Shown piece after piece: positions 11,689 to 24,490 of a stretch of 64,000 bases of DNA. The stretch's first letter is position 1. The number at the start of each line of letters is the position of its first letter. A program made the translations under genes and the position numbers. The DNA is from Monosporascus cannonballus (taxonomy: Eukaryota > Ascomycota > Sordariomycetes > Xylariales), in the NCBI GenBank assembly GCA_004154925.1, contig QJNS01000212.1, forward strand, positions 62,001 to 126,000. The letters run 5' to 3'. The notes beneath the pieces are model-generated. The model ran no database searches, was not told the origin of the DNA, and saw nothing but the letters and a program-made list of their open reading frames with translations.

Positions 11689-12458
11689 TTCTTTTTTTCT
11701 TTGCCGTCGGTTTCGTTTGTATTTTTATTTCTTCACTTCCCGCGCGGTCTAGATTTCCGATTCTACTGCGTGCGGTGGGTCAATTGGGCCTGTTCCGGTT
11801 TATCAAATCATCCGGACGGAGCTTGGTCAGCTGGCGGGGCTATATCCGCCTTCCTACCTGGTTTTGGTAGTAGGAGGTAGGTAGATAGCGGAGGCGCACC
11901 CGTTTCCTGAATCGACTTACCTCGTCGAGATCAGGCCTTGCGCGCCTTATACGTTCCGGCGCGCCTTTTTTAAACGGCGTCGCTTGTCGTACAAGGCCTT
12001 CGGCCTTGGGCTCCTCGCTCCGCCTCGGGTCGGCAGTTCACCGGGTTGACGGTCAGCCAGGTCGATGATTAGGCAGGTCAACAATAAGGTCAGGTCAGGT
12101 CGGCTGGGTCGGGTAAGGTCAGTTGGCCCAAGTTGGTCGACGATGAGGTCAGGTAAAGAGCTAGGGCTTCCAAACCAGCGCCATACAAATTGGCAAGGGT
12201 TTATAAGACGGACCCATGCAATACGCGCCACTTAAGGCCCGTTCAGCTTTCCTATTTGGGAAGGCAGGTCTTCGAGGAAAAATCAATGCGATATAATAAT
12301 CCTTGTCCACTTTCTTCGTAAGTTCCATACGTTAAAACAAGGACATGTAAACGCTCGTACTTGTAGGTTTTACAGTTTAATCCGAAGGTCTCAGGCGTAT
12401 GGGCTTTTGGCTTAATATATTGGGCGTTTATACAATCTAGGCGCCAAAGTAAAAAAGT
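11689..12458. other. Intergenic region with GGTCAG-rich segment
   Basis: A T-rich stretch just above 11688 is the likely promoter of the Par32-like gene. From about 11940 to 12160 the sequence is repetitive, with GGCGCGCCTT-like repeats, GGCCTTCGGCCTT, and runs of AGGTCAGGTCAGGTCGG. It may be a decayed mobile element, but no open frame or terminal repeats are visible. The last 200 bases are AT-rich 3' flank of the NLR gene. Confidence 0.4.
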
Positions 12459-12920
12459 CTATTTAAATGCTCCAGCACGTTTTAATCGCCCAACAACCTC
12501 TAAATGGCCGCCTTCGGAAGCTGCCTGGAGGGCAGTCCGATATTCCAGAACGCCGGGCTTAGCATTTACATTAGCTCCTGCAGCGAGCAGTCGTTCGACG
12601 ACCTCCAGATGGCCGTCCCCTGAAGCAGCCTGAAGGGCGGTCCGGCCTCCGGAATTTGTAAGCTTAGCATTTACATTAGCTCCTGCAGCAAGCAGTTGCT
12701 CGACGACCTCCAAATGGCCCTTTTCGGAAGCTGCTTGAAGGGCGGTATAACCTTCGTTCTTTTCAGCTTCTGCGGCAAGTAGTCGCTTAACGATCTCCAG
12801 ATGGCCGCTTTCGGAAGCTGTCTGAAAGGCGGTATAACCTTCGTCCTTTGCAGCATCTATATTAGCTCCTGCGGCAAGCAGTCGTTCGACGACTTCCAGA
12901 TGGCCGCCCCTGGAAGCTGC
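12459..12920 (-). repeat. Ankyrin-repeat tandem array (about five 30-35 codon units)
   Basis: The 3' end of the NLR gene consists of tandem units coding A-S-x-x-GHLE(V/I)V-x-x-LLAAGAN(V/I)-(N/D)-A. Several units are nearly identical at DNA level: the complement of GACGACCTCCAGATGGCC and variants recurs about every 100 bp. The second unit lacks part of its loop (LLAAEAEKNEGY). Confidence 0.8.
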
Positions 12921-15849
12921 CAGGAATGATTTATTGATACTGTCAGTCGAGTTTTTGCCATCGAGAAGAACACCTATTAACTCAACGTCGCCTCCTGCTG
13001 CCGACTGCGTCATCATCTCACTTCTTTCCGACTTGGATAACCCTCCACAACTGTCGATCAGGCGTATTAGAGCGTAATGGCGTGCTTCATAGCTCCAACG
13101 CAGGATTTCTGACTGAGCCGAGTTGAAGTCTTGATCTGGCCAAGGCCTCTGCGCTAAAGCATGACCATCGGTGACAACGTGCCGCCATAAATTCCAAGTA
13201 GTCGATCTCCCGTCCCGAAACCTGGTCGCATGCGAGATCCAGTGTTTTCCTGCATACTTAAGAAAAGGGTGGCCACGTTGAAGTTTGCCCAAGGTTTCAT
13301 TGGCATCAGCTCTCTCATAGCTGGCTAAAGCTCCAGTAACATCAACCTTTACGTCACTACTGCGATGGTTTAAGTTGAAGCTCATCAAACGAAGTGTAGA
13401 CTGTGCTATCCTCTCATGACGGCCTAAAGCAGTTTGTGCTATCTCTATGGGCACAGGAGGACGAATTGGTTGCGGTCGTCGAGCTAAAGTGGTTTTGAAA
13501 TCGTTGAAGTGTAGATATGTGACGCATATCTCTCCAGCGTGGTGATCTGCGCCCTCTAGGTCGACGTGAAAGTTAGCGAGCTGAGGCTTTGAACATTTCC
13601 CAGTGATGAAACTGTAGATAGTCCCATGCGCAAAATGGATCGTCTGGCTCTCCTCATCCACATGTAGGAGATTTTCACACCACGTGACGATGCGCTCTAT
13701 GCCGTTGACGAGTTTCTCTGGTGTTGAATATGGTTGACCAATATCGGTGGATATGGCTTCGCGGAGTTCGTCCAGCGTCAAGTTCTGCTTGGCCACGGCC
13801 ACCCATGGAAAAATCCGTTGAACAATTGGAGCCGTTCGCCTAGATACTATCCGCGAAAGTACCCGATTGAATGTTTCTTCCAGGTCCTTCGGAAGGTTGC
13901 GGAGAGACTTCCGGATGTCGTCGTCACAGCATTGGGTGCAAAGTTCATCGATCAGATAAGTGACCCAGAGGAACCTTGGGGTGTTAGCAGAAAACTACGA
14001 CAGGATTAATGGCTGACCTACATCCCGTCCGCATGCTTAGTGATTCTGCTTCTTATCTCTTCAAAGAGAGATGGATCTCGAGTCACAAGGTCTTTATTCC
14101 GGAACCGTTCCTGAAGAACCTCCTCAATGAATACACTTATATCAGATCTTGCTTCAGCGGATGCCATCGATACTCGCTCCATGTGTGGAAATCTTTCTTC
14201 AAGTTCCATAGATAAACTTTCTCGACTAGCCAGAAATATTTTCAAGCTCGGAGTAGTAGAAATAATCGACGCTAATGTGCCAAGAAGAGTACGTCGCTCT
14301 AGAACTTCACATTCGTCCAAACCGTCAATGAAGACGCGGAATGAATGAGAAAGCGCGATTCTTCGTCGGAAGAGGGTGACCAAATCCTCGAAACTAGGAC
14401 ACAGCTTCCGATCCAATTCTCCCAAAGCGGCCACCATCTCCTCAGAGAGCGTGATTGAGTCTAGCGGTTGCCGGATTATCGATCGTAGCATGGTTTCCGC
14501 CTTAAGTGATGGCGGGTCATCGTACCGAACAAAGAAAAAGGCGACACATTCATCCGCGTTACTCTTATTGGCGAAGACATGATCAATTGCACTCGCGCTA
14601 CGTTGGATGTTAGAAAGGACGGGCCATCGGAGCTTTGCGAATCCTCATACTTACGTGAGAATCGTTTTGCCTGATCCAACTGCCGAGGTGTTAACGATGT
14701 TTACCTAATAGTTTTTAGACGACTCACTTTTGCCATAACACCAAAGCAAAGATGAGGCGGCGCCATCGTTCCATCTGTCGAACTCGAAAGTGGAGAATAT
14801 CCATTCTGCTGTGCTACAGTGCCGCTTTTTGCGAGCTTCCCTGAACGGACCGAGATAATCGTAAGAAGACAGCTTTTCGAGAAGCAGCTGTCTCTCTTTT
14901 CCTAGAAGCGATGAGCGTAAACGATACGTTGGAATCGGTAGCACGTACTAGAATCACGAAGATGTCGCTCTACCTGCAACTTCTTAATGGTGTCAATCTC
15001 GTGTTTAGTCCCCGACATAATGGTCCTCAGCTTCGACCGATGCCCAGATGCTGCCTCCCTTTCTTTGTTTTGGAGCACTTGATCTTGGTGATCCGCTTGC
15101 GCCTTGGAAAGGGCTAGTTCTTCTTTCACCTCATCGCCACACCTCTGAATGTCGTCTGCGTCAGGTTTAAACTCTTGGTCCAAAGACTGCCAGAGAGCGT
15201 TCATGAGCTGCTTTTGCCCTTTGGTGAGGTTAGTGAGAGCACCCAAATTAGAGCAGGAGCGAAGTTGACAAACATGGTCGATGAATTACTTCTACTGCAT
15301 GCTTGCAACAGCGAATAATTGAAGCGTGGAAATTACAAAGTGCCTCTTGGAGTCTTGTGGAAGTCGGATATAAGACCTGGTACTCGGCAAATCGCGGACA
15401 ATGTCTGCTGAAGCCCATGAATAGATTGGAGAGTGGCTCAAAGTAGGTTGTGAAGTTTACAGCAATCTTCTCCCGGTTAGCCAGCCGTGTTGTGTGTGCA
15501 CCAGCCACAAACTTACGAGCATGGTAAGCTTGATACTTCCCCAGACCAGGGCGGCAATTTCGGGGTGAGACGAGACGAATGTGTCGACTATGGTGGAAAA
15601 CTCCCGCACAGATTGAAGGACTGAATGTAGCCGGCTAGCGATGCTGCTGCCTTTCCTGGACCGATTGGAGTAGTCCGGCTGAGCTGTGAAGGTGATAACG
15701 GCGCTTGCATCGGGAACAGTTTTGATCTTTTGGAGCGTTGTGCGTTGATCGTTTGACAGTATGCTTTGGAAATCTTGAATCGCATCTTTGAGAGCTTGTT
15801 CGGGGCCGATTGGCATTCGAGACCACGGAGTTTTTAGGACTAAAGCCAT
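12459..15849 (-). CDS. NLR-type receptor: DUF7708-like N-terminus, NACHT ATPase, ankyrin repeats
   Basis: Fungal NLR-like STAND ATPases are intracellular receptors; several control heterokaryon incompatibility. Seven minus-strand exons (15849-15517, 15466-15274, 15218-14949, 14901-14728, 14679-14655, 14597-14022, 13974-12459) close in phase to 1028 aa with no stop. The N-terminal region (ALVWGSIKLTML, FTTYFEPLSNLFMGF, EVIHRPWQKQLMNALW) is of the DUF7708 type found before many fungal NACHT domains, followed by a coiled stretch rich in Glu/Gln/Lys. NACHT: Walker A GSGKT at about 324-332, on its own 25-nt exon; Walker B FIDGLDECE at about 421-429; then LASRES and FLWVTYLIDEL. A winged-helix-like segment (HFAHGTIYSFI) precedes five ankyrin repeats (about 872-1028) built on GHLEVVERLLAAGANVNA. 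The second repeat is shortened and the last ends abruptly. No effector domain that I recognise is visible. Confidence 0.85.
14655..14679 (-). other. 25-nt micro-exon encoding the Walker A loop
   Basis: This exon lies between introns 14680-14727 (GTGAGT...GGCAG) and 14598-14654 (GTAAGT...CGTAG). It supplies IGSGKTILT, the nucleotide-binding P-loop of the NLR. Both introns carry in-frame stops, so the exon must be spliced in for a functional ATPase. Confidence 0.75.
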
Positions 15850-18800
15850 GGTATATATCGATGTAGCCTGCTATGACTCCCCAGAATCTTCTGGGGTGGG
15901 ATATGTTAACCGCCTTTGGCCAGAGGTTGAGGGTTACAGCCTTGCCATGGAGTCTAACCTGAGCAGCTATTGAGCTTCGTGAGTTTCCGCCTTTGATGGG
16001 ATCATTCAAATCGTATACACGATTCAACGAATAACGGAGTCGTCCTTACAGTGTTGAGCTGCGTGATTCTATCGTCCTTGAAATGTAGTTGATACCATCT
16101 TGGACGGAAAAGGGGTTCGAGGCTAAATCATTCCAGTATTGAGGGGGGTTCAGTGTGCTGGCCACCAGCCTCGTACGGCTGAATAGGGTCTGCCCAGCAT
16201 AGCCATTAAGGCTGACAGCCAATGGCCAATTGGAGTTGAAGCCCAACGCTGTGTGATGTGTTCCTACCTGGCCGAGCGCTTTACCCGAATCACAACTAAG
16301 CACAACCTGAGTGTCCCTACAAGTCAAAGGGGTATATTTAATTAGTTACCTATACCTGGGCCACTGGAATAATCATGTAAAATCGCATACAAATTTATAT
16401 GCGCTTGGATATCAAAGAGCACTCTGCCGATGCTCATCACTATCAAAGCCTTTAAATTTTCAAAAGATTAGCGATCTTCAACAAAATCGATGAGGTCACA
16501 TCCCCATATAATTTCTATCCAGATTCACATACTAACCCCACATGGCATATAGTGGCCCAGTGGAGGTAATTAAAATACCCCTGCGACTTGTACAAAGTGC
16601 GGGTAGACGACGAGGTCACTGAGGAAGCTGGCGCGGATGGATCCACTGCGCAACTTACACAAAAAGGTCTACCAACGAAATGGACGGCAGTAGGTTTGAT
16701 ATGGCCGACAGCCGATCACAGATGGCCTCCACGGCTGGCTGCTGCGGAAATGTCGATTAAAATGTCCAAATTGAAACATGTACATATACATATCCGGATA
16801 GACGGGGTCACGGCACATATGAGAAGATGTGGCTGCAGAGATATACTACTCGCAGGTAGGCTCCCTCGTAGAATGGCACGTAAGCAAAGCACATGACGAT
16901 TCTTAAAGAAAGGCAAAAGAAAAAGAAATTGTTATAACAAGGTTGCCCTAACGTCAATTTTGATATTTTCCTGTTTCTTCGCCGCCTGTGGAGTGGGTGC
17001 AGTTCGTGCTGTAAAGGTAGCGACGTAACTGAAGGGCTAGGAAAACGCGAGCGAATCTCACCAAGTTTTATGGTGAAGATGAGGATGGCAGCATGTCGAC
17101 TTGTTGCTGTACTTATTACAGTAAGAGACGTCTCCTTTTTGGCTTGACTTGCATGATCTCATCTTCAGCAAGCCCGTCAATTCCACATACCTATCCAGTC
17201 TCCCCATGCAGTTAGCATAATTGGCATTCATGTAGGTTTGTTTAACCCATAAGCATACGAAGGATTACGGTCATTATTATACTGCGATGGGGAGGGTTTT
17301 ATGGCGCGCCTCCCTAGGCACTCAAGTAGTCTAGGTATTACTCTAGGGAGGACGTTTATACGCGAGACAACGCTCATGCTTGTCCGGCGAAACCCTTTAA
17401 CAACAAGTGATGACAGGTTGACTGTCACAGACGTTTTCGATGGAGGCTACCGTTGTGCCTATGTCCACTAGCATGGCTTGTGTTCTCATCCGCGACGATG
17501 AAAGCTTGTTCTATCCATTTCCGGGGTCCCGGAAACTTCGTGACCCAAACTATCCTCTAGTACTAATGGTGATCAGTGATTATACCAGTATCTACTCTTG
17601 GTCGAAGTCCAGCGGTGTTTCGTGTAGTGTAGCACGGGCTGACAAATTGCCCACATAGATCTTCCTAGCAATGATGATCCGGCATCAGGCGGCCACGTCG
17701 GTGATCTCGCCGGCTCAGCGCTGCTACGTAATACTACCACGAACGCGTGTATGCGTAGACGACCGTGACGAGGCACCTACGCTGTAGGGCTAACTGCCCA
17801 AGGAGGTATTGCTGATCCTCCCGCGTTTGGTAATCCGTTACACTACTTAGTACAAGGGAGAACAGTAAGGGAGATCCTGCGTGGTCGATCCTCGGCGAGA
17901 ATGGAGCCCAAATAAGCTACACACTTGGAGGGAACCGCGTGCTCCTTTATTATGGGGGCAACGAGCTAAACACATAGGAAGTATGTACCTGGAGAATCCG
18001 ATGTGTCTCATGCGTGGGTTTGATCTGTATCGATGATGGGCATTTTCGAGCGCGCTGCGACTCGTACGTGGCAACTGACAAGGCGAAGACGGGCTGGGCG
18101 GACGGGCTCTGCCGCTCTCTGCTGATCACTGTCGAGGGTGACCCAGAATGTCGGAGCGTTGATCGACTTGTGGAGACCCTTTAGTGATTTCTTTCGGGTG
18201 GATTACGGCGCGCAGTTTCTGCGATCGTCGAGCCGCATGACCAACGTCCACCATAACCGTCGTGTTCTCACCTCCTATCGTATAAGACGTCAGCCAGACT
18301 CTAGTGGCCTCAGGCGCCTGGCTCGCGAAAGCCCTAGTTGAAGGTTAGCCAAGGATCAATGACTAAGGATTAGGTGTCTGAACTACGGGTTACAGACTTC
18401 AAGGCTGTAACTTATGTATTCCAGCGAATCGAACACGTCTGCTTCAAGTTTACCAGGCGCAGGCGACATAGACAAAGCACATTGTTATAGGCTGAGCTCT
18501 CGGTGCCGATGAGACCGTTCAAGAAACGTGCCTCAGGTCATGCTCTAAGATAGAGCTCCATTGTAGATGACACTACGAGCCAGCCGGAGGAGCATCCGCA
18601 GGAGGCTCAAAATTTAAGTTGGACCCACTATAGGACCTTTATGCGGTCGGGTAGATGTCGTCAACAACCTGCATGCTATAGTTAGCGGGAGACAAGTTCG
18701 CTCCCATACTTGCCATGTTCGCCAAGGCATGTTAATGTGGCGGCATACCGAACAGCATTGCTCTACGTAGATTCTGTAGGTGGCTGATTTAGGCCACGCA

Positions 18801-21800
18801 TTGCTAGAAATGCCATAGGGGCTTTCTAGGTTTTAGCGTTAGGGTCTGGTAGGTTTCGGGAAGACCACGTGGGAAGGCGGGTTTTATTATCCGTGAAGGT
18901 AGGGATTTTAGTGTTGAATAGGAACAACACTTTAGTCGCAGCAGTGTCTCCTACATATGGCGTTTTTGCACAGGTCCAGATCTTGGGGCCAGAAGGCGAT
19001 GCTGGGTTCAAGGGAGAAGGGCTACTTTACAGGTCAACTTCGGCTTATGTCCTTATTTAGGTCGGGGATTCTCCGCAGAACTCCTTGGTTACTTTTCTGG
19101 CGCCTGCTGATTTCACCATTCAATAGACACAATAAGCGAGTAAAACCGAAAGACCCTCGTTTGATATACAAAGTCGCGAATCGACCAGAAGGGCTTGAAA
19201 AAAAAATCAATTTGGAAGATGATCATATGATGCCAAGATCTGTGGCTGTCACCTCTTCACCTCGACGCTACGAGCCCTCAGGCACCCCTCCCCGTCCAAG
19301 AAAGGTGCGAACCCCTTCCCCCGCTTCACCACGACGTGTAAAGATAAGGACTGCCTAAACAACTAGCTAAGCTTTTAGTTCGAGGCCAGCCGGCTCCGAG
19401 GGAAGTTCATCATGCGAGAAAGTAGCCGGGCCGGGCCCAATATAGTCAAGTGACCCGCCGATCTTGGGGAAGTCTTCCTGACGCAGGACCGGCCCGATTT
19501 CATCGGAACCCGAACCATCGCTGCTGAATGCACTGAGATGACGCTTCTAGATCAGAGAATGCTGTTCGTATCAGTCCTGGCCGAGTTGGGAAAACGATGG
19601 TCGTGAGCCCAGTTTGTCCACGTGGATCATTGAAGATAAACGACGCCGCGTAGCTGGCTCTGAGGAAGGACCACGTAAATGTTGAAGAGATCTACAATTC
19701 ATCAATCTATTCTTAGCGTGCTGGGATAGGGTTACAGGGGATAAAATCAGGTATGTATTCACCGGACTTGGCATCGATAGACCATCCGCATAGGTAGGTC
19801 AGAATGGGAGAGGGAAAAAGACGGGTTAGACGAAGACATTAGTATCAACAGGACGTATAGATAACGAGTTGTGTTCGTAGATATCGTTAGGGCCCATTAC
19901 CTTATCGTTCATCTGTAATATCTTACGATCTTGGAATTGGTTGTTCCTAGCTGATGTGCTAGTAGGAAGCTTTCCTAAATCACGATGGTGGCTTTTCCTC
20001 CGCATAGCCCCCCGATCGGCCACAGTCAGTTAATATGGTCACAAGGCCCATGTCCCTGTTTATAGACTACGGTATCCAGACAGACTGGCTGATAACGTCA
20101 TCCGAAACAATTCCCGCAACCAATGGTAAAGAAGTGCATGGAGTTCTCAGTAACAAAAAGATTTCAGAAATAGCGACCGCCTCAAGGATAAAAACACATA
20201 TGTGACCTAGGGATAGGTGTTACGTATCGCTTACACTGTCAGCTTGTGCAAGGCACGAAACCGCGCAGGATTAGTATTATGCTCAGTATCTCTGAGATCC
20301 GCCGAATTGCTAAGAATAGCCGCTTCCTTCCAGACACGCCCTAAAAGCCGTCCCATTTAGCGTGTATGTACGTTCAACCCCTCAATTCGGATGGGAGTTG
20401 CACAACGAAGTAAATAGCTCAACCTGTCAAGTTATTCGCGGATGCAAGGAACTGACCCAATCACGTTCGAATCACGAGGGAAGAGGTGGATGTGTGTGAC
20501 CAGGTTGCAATAGTACGGAGGCCCTTTTCCCGGGGTATAAGCGTCTCGACTCTCCCATACAGGCTATCAACGCTGGCACAACAATTGTGTGAGCAACACA
20601 TCTTCTCCCTGGAATTAATACCATATCCTGATAACATAAACGCATGCATATATAGGGATTTACTGCACAGGTACGAAGTTAAGTATTGTGTCATCCACTT
20701 TCTCCCGACTTCCGATAGGGGTTCACTTTTAGTCAGGCACAGAACCAGGTCAGTCCCTTACTATCTTGCACAGTACCTGCTTTGGAAACTCGAAGTTGCA
20801 TCCTGCCAGTGTGGCATCTTGGTGCCCACTTTGATTTGTCGAGGCCGTACCAGCAGAAATATTGGGCAAGCCGTAAGCAAGTCACCACCGCTGCGCTTCA
20901 GAGGGTGGTTTACTACAGTACGGGCAGTTTCCCCACACAAAAGAGAATGAATGCCCTTAGGCAAACACTGATATTTCCAAGATGGATGTAGGTACTTACC
21001 ATCGCTGCGCAGATGTGCCTGATTAACCCCACTAACTACATTCTCTCGATTCCCGATCTGTAAGCAACGTACCCCCCCTAGTACAGATACAGTATCGACC
21101 AGCTCTTCTCCACACATGCATCTCTACGTTCCTAGTCTTATGCAAAGCTGAACACATTTTTTGGCCAGCAATAATCAAAGCGTATTCTTGACAACCATCG
21201 ATAATGGCCAGCTTGGAATCATGGTAGGCGCCAGAGCAGTTAACGTTAGGTGACAGAGAATGGCCTACTATGGGAGGCGTAAGTACGATGCCTTGAAACT
21301 AGAGTTATCCAGACTGCAAGCCAGGTAACCATGCAATTTATGAAACATGTGCTGCCCATCTACATGGACTTACGTACGCAGAAAAAGTGTCTCAGCCTTT
21401 TCTCTCAGTTCGGTGTCCGAAGATTGATAATGCGGGTAACAATTTCTTTTGTCCGCCCTGTCAAAACTGAGAACGGGACGTATATATCTGGGTCGAAGCA
21501 TACGAAGTGGCCCGAACTGTCCGAAACAGCCGTGCCATTCTCCCGCTAGACAGGATAACCTGGGGAGATTGTGCATTCCTTCTTTTATTTTCATTCTTCT
21601 TGGTTCTTTGGTTCTCCGTGCCTGGTTGGTGACCTCCCCTGGACCCAGCCACGTGCTTCAAAAGTGGCCATGCACATAAGATGTCTTGCGTACAGCATCG
21701 TTCGTCTCGTCCTCTACATATCCTAAGACTGATTAATAAATAAGCCCTGGAGGCCGTACCATTCATATACACGCACGTCCCGTGCGTCCTTATGCATGCG

Positions 21801-22830
21801 TGTAACTGTCTACACCTTACCTGATGTGTGTAGATTTTCAACCATGAAGAGGGCCTGAAGAGGACAAGTATAGGGGGTGATTGGGTATCGCAACCGCTCT
21901 CGGATGTACCTCCGCTTGCAAGGTACGTGCCATGGATACATCTACCAATCCATCCAATGCTCACAGGTGTATACACCTACACCCCGCAACTCCTGTACCT
22001 ACGTCGTTGTAGGTAGGTACCTGCTTCAGCAGAACATCAGCTGGGCATCGGGAGCCACTACCCTTGGCCACGCACCATACCACGCAGCATAACGTGAACA
22101 TACCACCTTGATGCAATTCCTTAGAATGGAGGCCTATTATTATCCAGTACGAAGTACATAGATGTTACTAGTATCCATGGATGTGTAGGTGGATAGGTGG
22201 TCATTAGATACGGGTTAGTGACCACCCGCACGCACCCAAAGGCGAACCCAGGTTGGTCATCAATCATATGGCCATTGAAATGAATCAACTTGAAAAATAG
22301 GTACCTCTAGGAAGGTAGTCAGGGTCAAACCTGATTGCTGAGTACCTGCGTACCTTGCTGCCTTCCTCCTTGAACAACTGTTCCAAACTTTTATTTTGAT
22401 TCATTGACGAAGTTGGACTTTTGTTTCATTCCCATTGACATGGAACAGGTCAGAAAATGAAAATAAAAATTATTTGATGATCGGCGGCCTATTTTTTTTT
22501 TCTGTCCTCCCTCACATACACACTCGACACCACCCTCTGACCTAATCCCGTCCCCATCCATCCCTGTACCGATGCCTACTACCACTACCTACTTACCTTA
22601 CCTACCTCTAGCTGCATAGCCGTCCACACTTGAACTTCAGCCCGCAACTCCACCATCCCCAACCCGCAACTCGCACTCACACAACACTGGCTCTCCCACC
22701 TTTGCTTTTGCTCTATTCCTCGCTTTTGGCTCTCCAACAACCGGTGGTGAGACAAAGTCCCGAGAGTCGTCTAGCCGAGAGAAAAGACAGTAGATCGTCT
22801 AGACGTATATTCCGTTCCTTTCTACAGACA
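15850..22830. other. Gene desert of about 7 kb
   Basis: I find no supported gene. Open frames are all under about 175 codons, on both strands, and do not link through splice sites or show recognisable domains. From about 17,000 to 22,000 the sequence is of mixed composition, without the AT-rich bias of strongly RIP-mutated DNA and with few homopolymers or tandem repeats. From about 22,480 to 22,830 it becomes CT-rich, with CTACCTAC repeats, which is probably the promoter and leader of the C2H2 gene. The first 400 bases after 15,850 are the likely promoter of the NLR. Confidence 0.5.
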
Positions 22831-24490
22831 ATGGCCTCTTCAAAGGTAACGAGACGCATGCATACCAGCAGCAGCCAGCTGCACAGAATCGGGGAGCAAG
22901 GCCCTAGTAGCTTGCTTTCCTAAGTAAAGGGACCTTGCTGATCGCTCGATCTATCACGACAGGAAATCCCAATGGTGGCCAGACCATTGCCCCAACACCG
23001 CCAATCCATTCCTTCGGGCCCGTCGTCCTCTGCGTTCGCTCGACAATCCTCCCATTCGCGAAACCATTCCCACTCGGCCCTGTCCGGCGCCCTAAATCCT
23101 ACCCACCGTATAACACGTCGGAAGAGCATGACCAATAGCGGCGCCAACCTCGCTGCCGTGGCCGCTGCCTTGACCGAAGCCGGCGACCAGGTCACCCCGC
23201 TCCCCATTGCTATCAATTCGCGTCGTGGTACCATATCCAAATCCGCCGCCGCCCGGTCCGCCGTTGTGGGCAGCCTGCCCTCCCCGCCGGCTAGTCTGCC
23301 TACACATAGGTTCACGAACGGGAAGATGGAGGGTCAAGACACTGCCATTGACGATGACTCAAACGATATGTCGGCCGATGAAGGCGAGACCGGGCTCAAC
23401 CAATCCCGTGTCCGGCGAGCAAGCGACGGTCAGCCTCTCACCAAGGAGGGTAAGAAGAGCAACCGCGTTGAGCTGCGCTGCGACAAGTGTGGAAAAGGAT
23501 ACAAGCATAGCAGCTGCCTTACCAAGCATTTGTTTGTGCCCATTTTCTTGCCCACTGCCCCCGTCCCGAACGCTCTCGCCCAGGCCGCTATATAGTGCAT
23601 GTGCCCTATGACAGGTCAAGGACCGATGCCCCGTGGAGAACCCAACACTCGAGTGACTGTGACCGTGAACCTCTGTTGACGATGTGCTGGACAGGTGGGA
23701 ACACACTCCCGAATGGTCTTACACCTCCAAACTGCTTATTTCTAAGCATCAGCAAGTCCAACTGCTCGAAGCAGCATCGGTGCTGGTGGCGATGAACACC
23801 AAGGACACACCCACACCTCCGGAGTCGGCCAAGGACTTCGCCAGTGAGGCTGCTTCATCGTCTCCGGCCGCTTCGGGATACTCGGAACAGCCCAATGGTC
23901 AAAGTTCGGTCGATACGACCCCGCCACCCCAAACCGAAGCACTGCCAGCAACGGGGACTCTGGCATATCGTGGTCCGCCAAATAGGTACAGCAGCGGGAG
24001 CTACTCGCTATCGTATCAGTCTGCTGCGTCAGGCTCGTTCTTCCCAGGTAGCGTGCCGAACGGGACTGGCTTTGGTCATAACCGCCATGGAAGCTCGGAC
24101 TACCGTCGCCCTCCCTCCTCGGGCAAGAATAACACGGGTCAAGATGATCGTGACCTCGCGGCAGCTGTCGAACTGCTCAGTTGCAGTTTTAATAGCAGCG
24201 GGGCGCCTCGAGATATCAGGCTACCGGAGAGCGCCCCCCCCGTACCGCCATTGCCTGCGCAATACCTTGACCAGACTGTATTCACTAGCACTAGCTTCAT
24301 AAACAGCTACCAAGCCCCACAAATGCCCGAAAGCTTCACCCGAGGAGAATCGCTCCAGGCTCGGAACGTCAAGAGGGAGGAGAGCGAAGATAGCATCATG
24401 GACGACGATGACGACGACGGCCATCGGCGCTACAGGGCACGCGGGAGCGACGACGACGACGAGATGATGTTCGGCCGTATGGAGGACTGA
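22831..24490 (+). CDS. C2H2 zinc finger protein with a single finger
   Basis: Three exons (22831-22845, 22963-23531, 23695-24490) join in phase to 459 aa. The first exon codes only MASSK. The N-terminal half is basic and Ser/Ala-rich (HRITRRKSMTNSGANLAAVAAALTEAG), probably disordered and nuclear. The one C2H2 finger (residues about 178-198, C-x2-C-x12-H-x3-H) is split by intron 2: CDKCGKGYKHSSCLTKHL, then WEHTPEW. The continuation SYTSKLLISKHQQVQLLEAASVLVAM is a conserved block of an ascomycete family. The C-terminal half is Ser/Pro/Gly-rich and ends in acidic runs (DDDDDD, DDDDEMMFGRMED). It is likely a chromatin or transcription factor; a single finger is usually not enough for specific DNA binding. 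I cannot name a characterised orthologue. Confidence 0.85.

Noticed and set aside
11940..12160. Tandem repeat or transposon in the GGTCAG-rich segment
   Set aside because: Units are irregular, and no terminal repeats, open frame or target duplication can be seen, so only the low-complexity character is reported.
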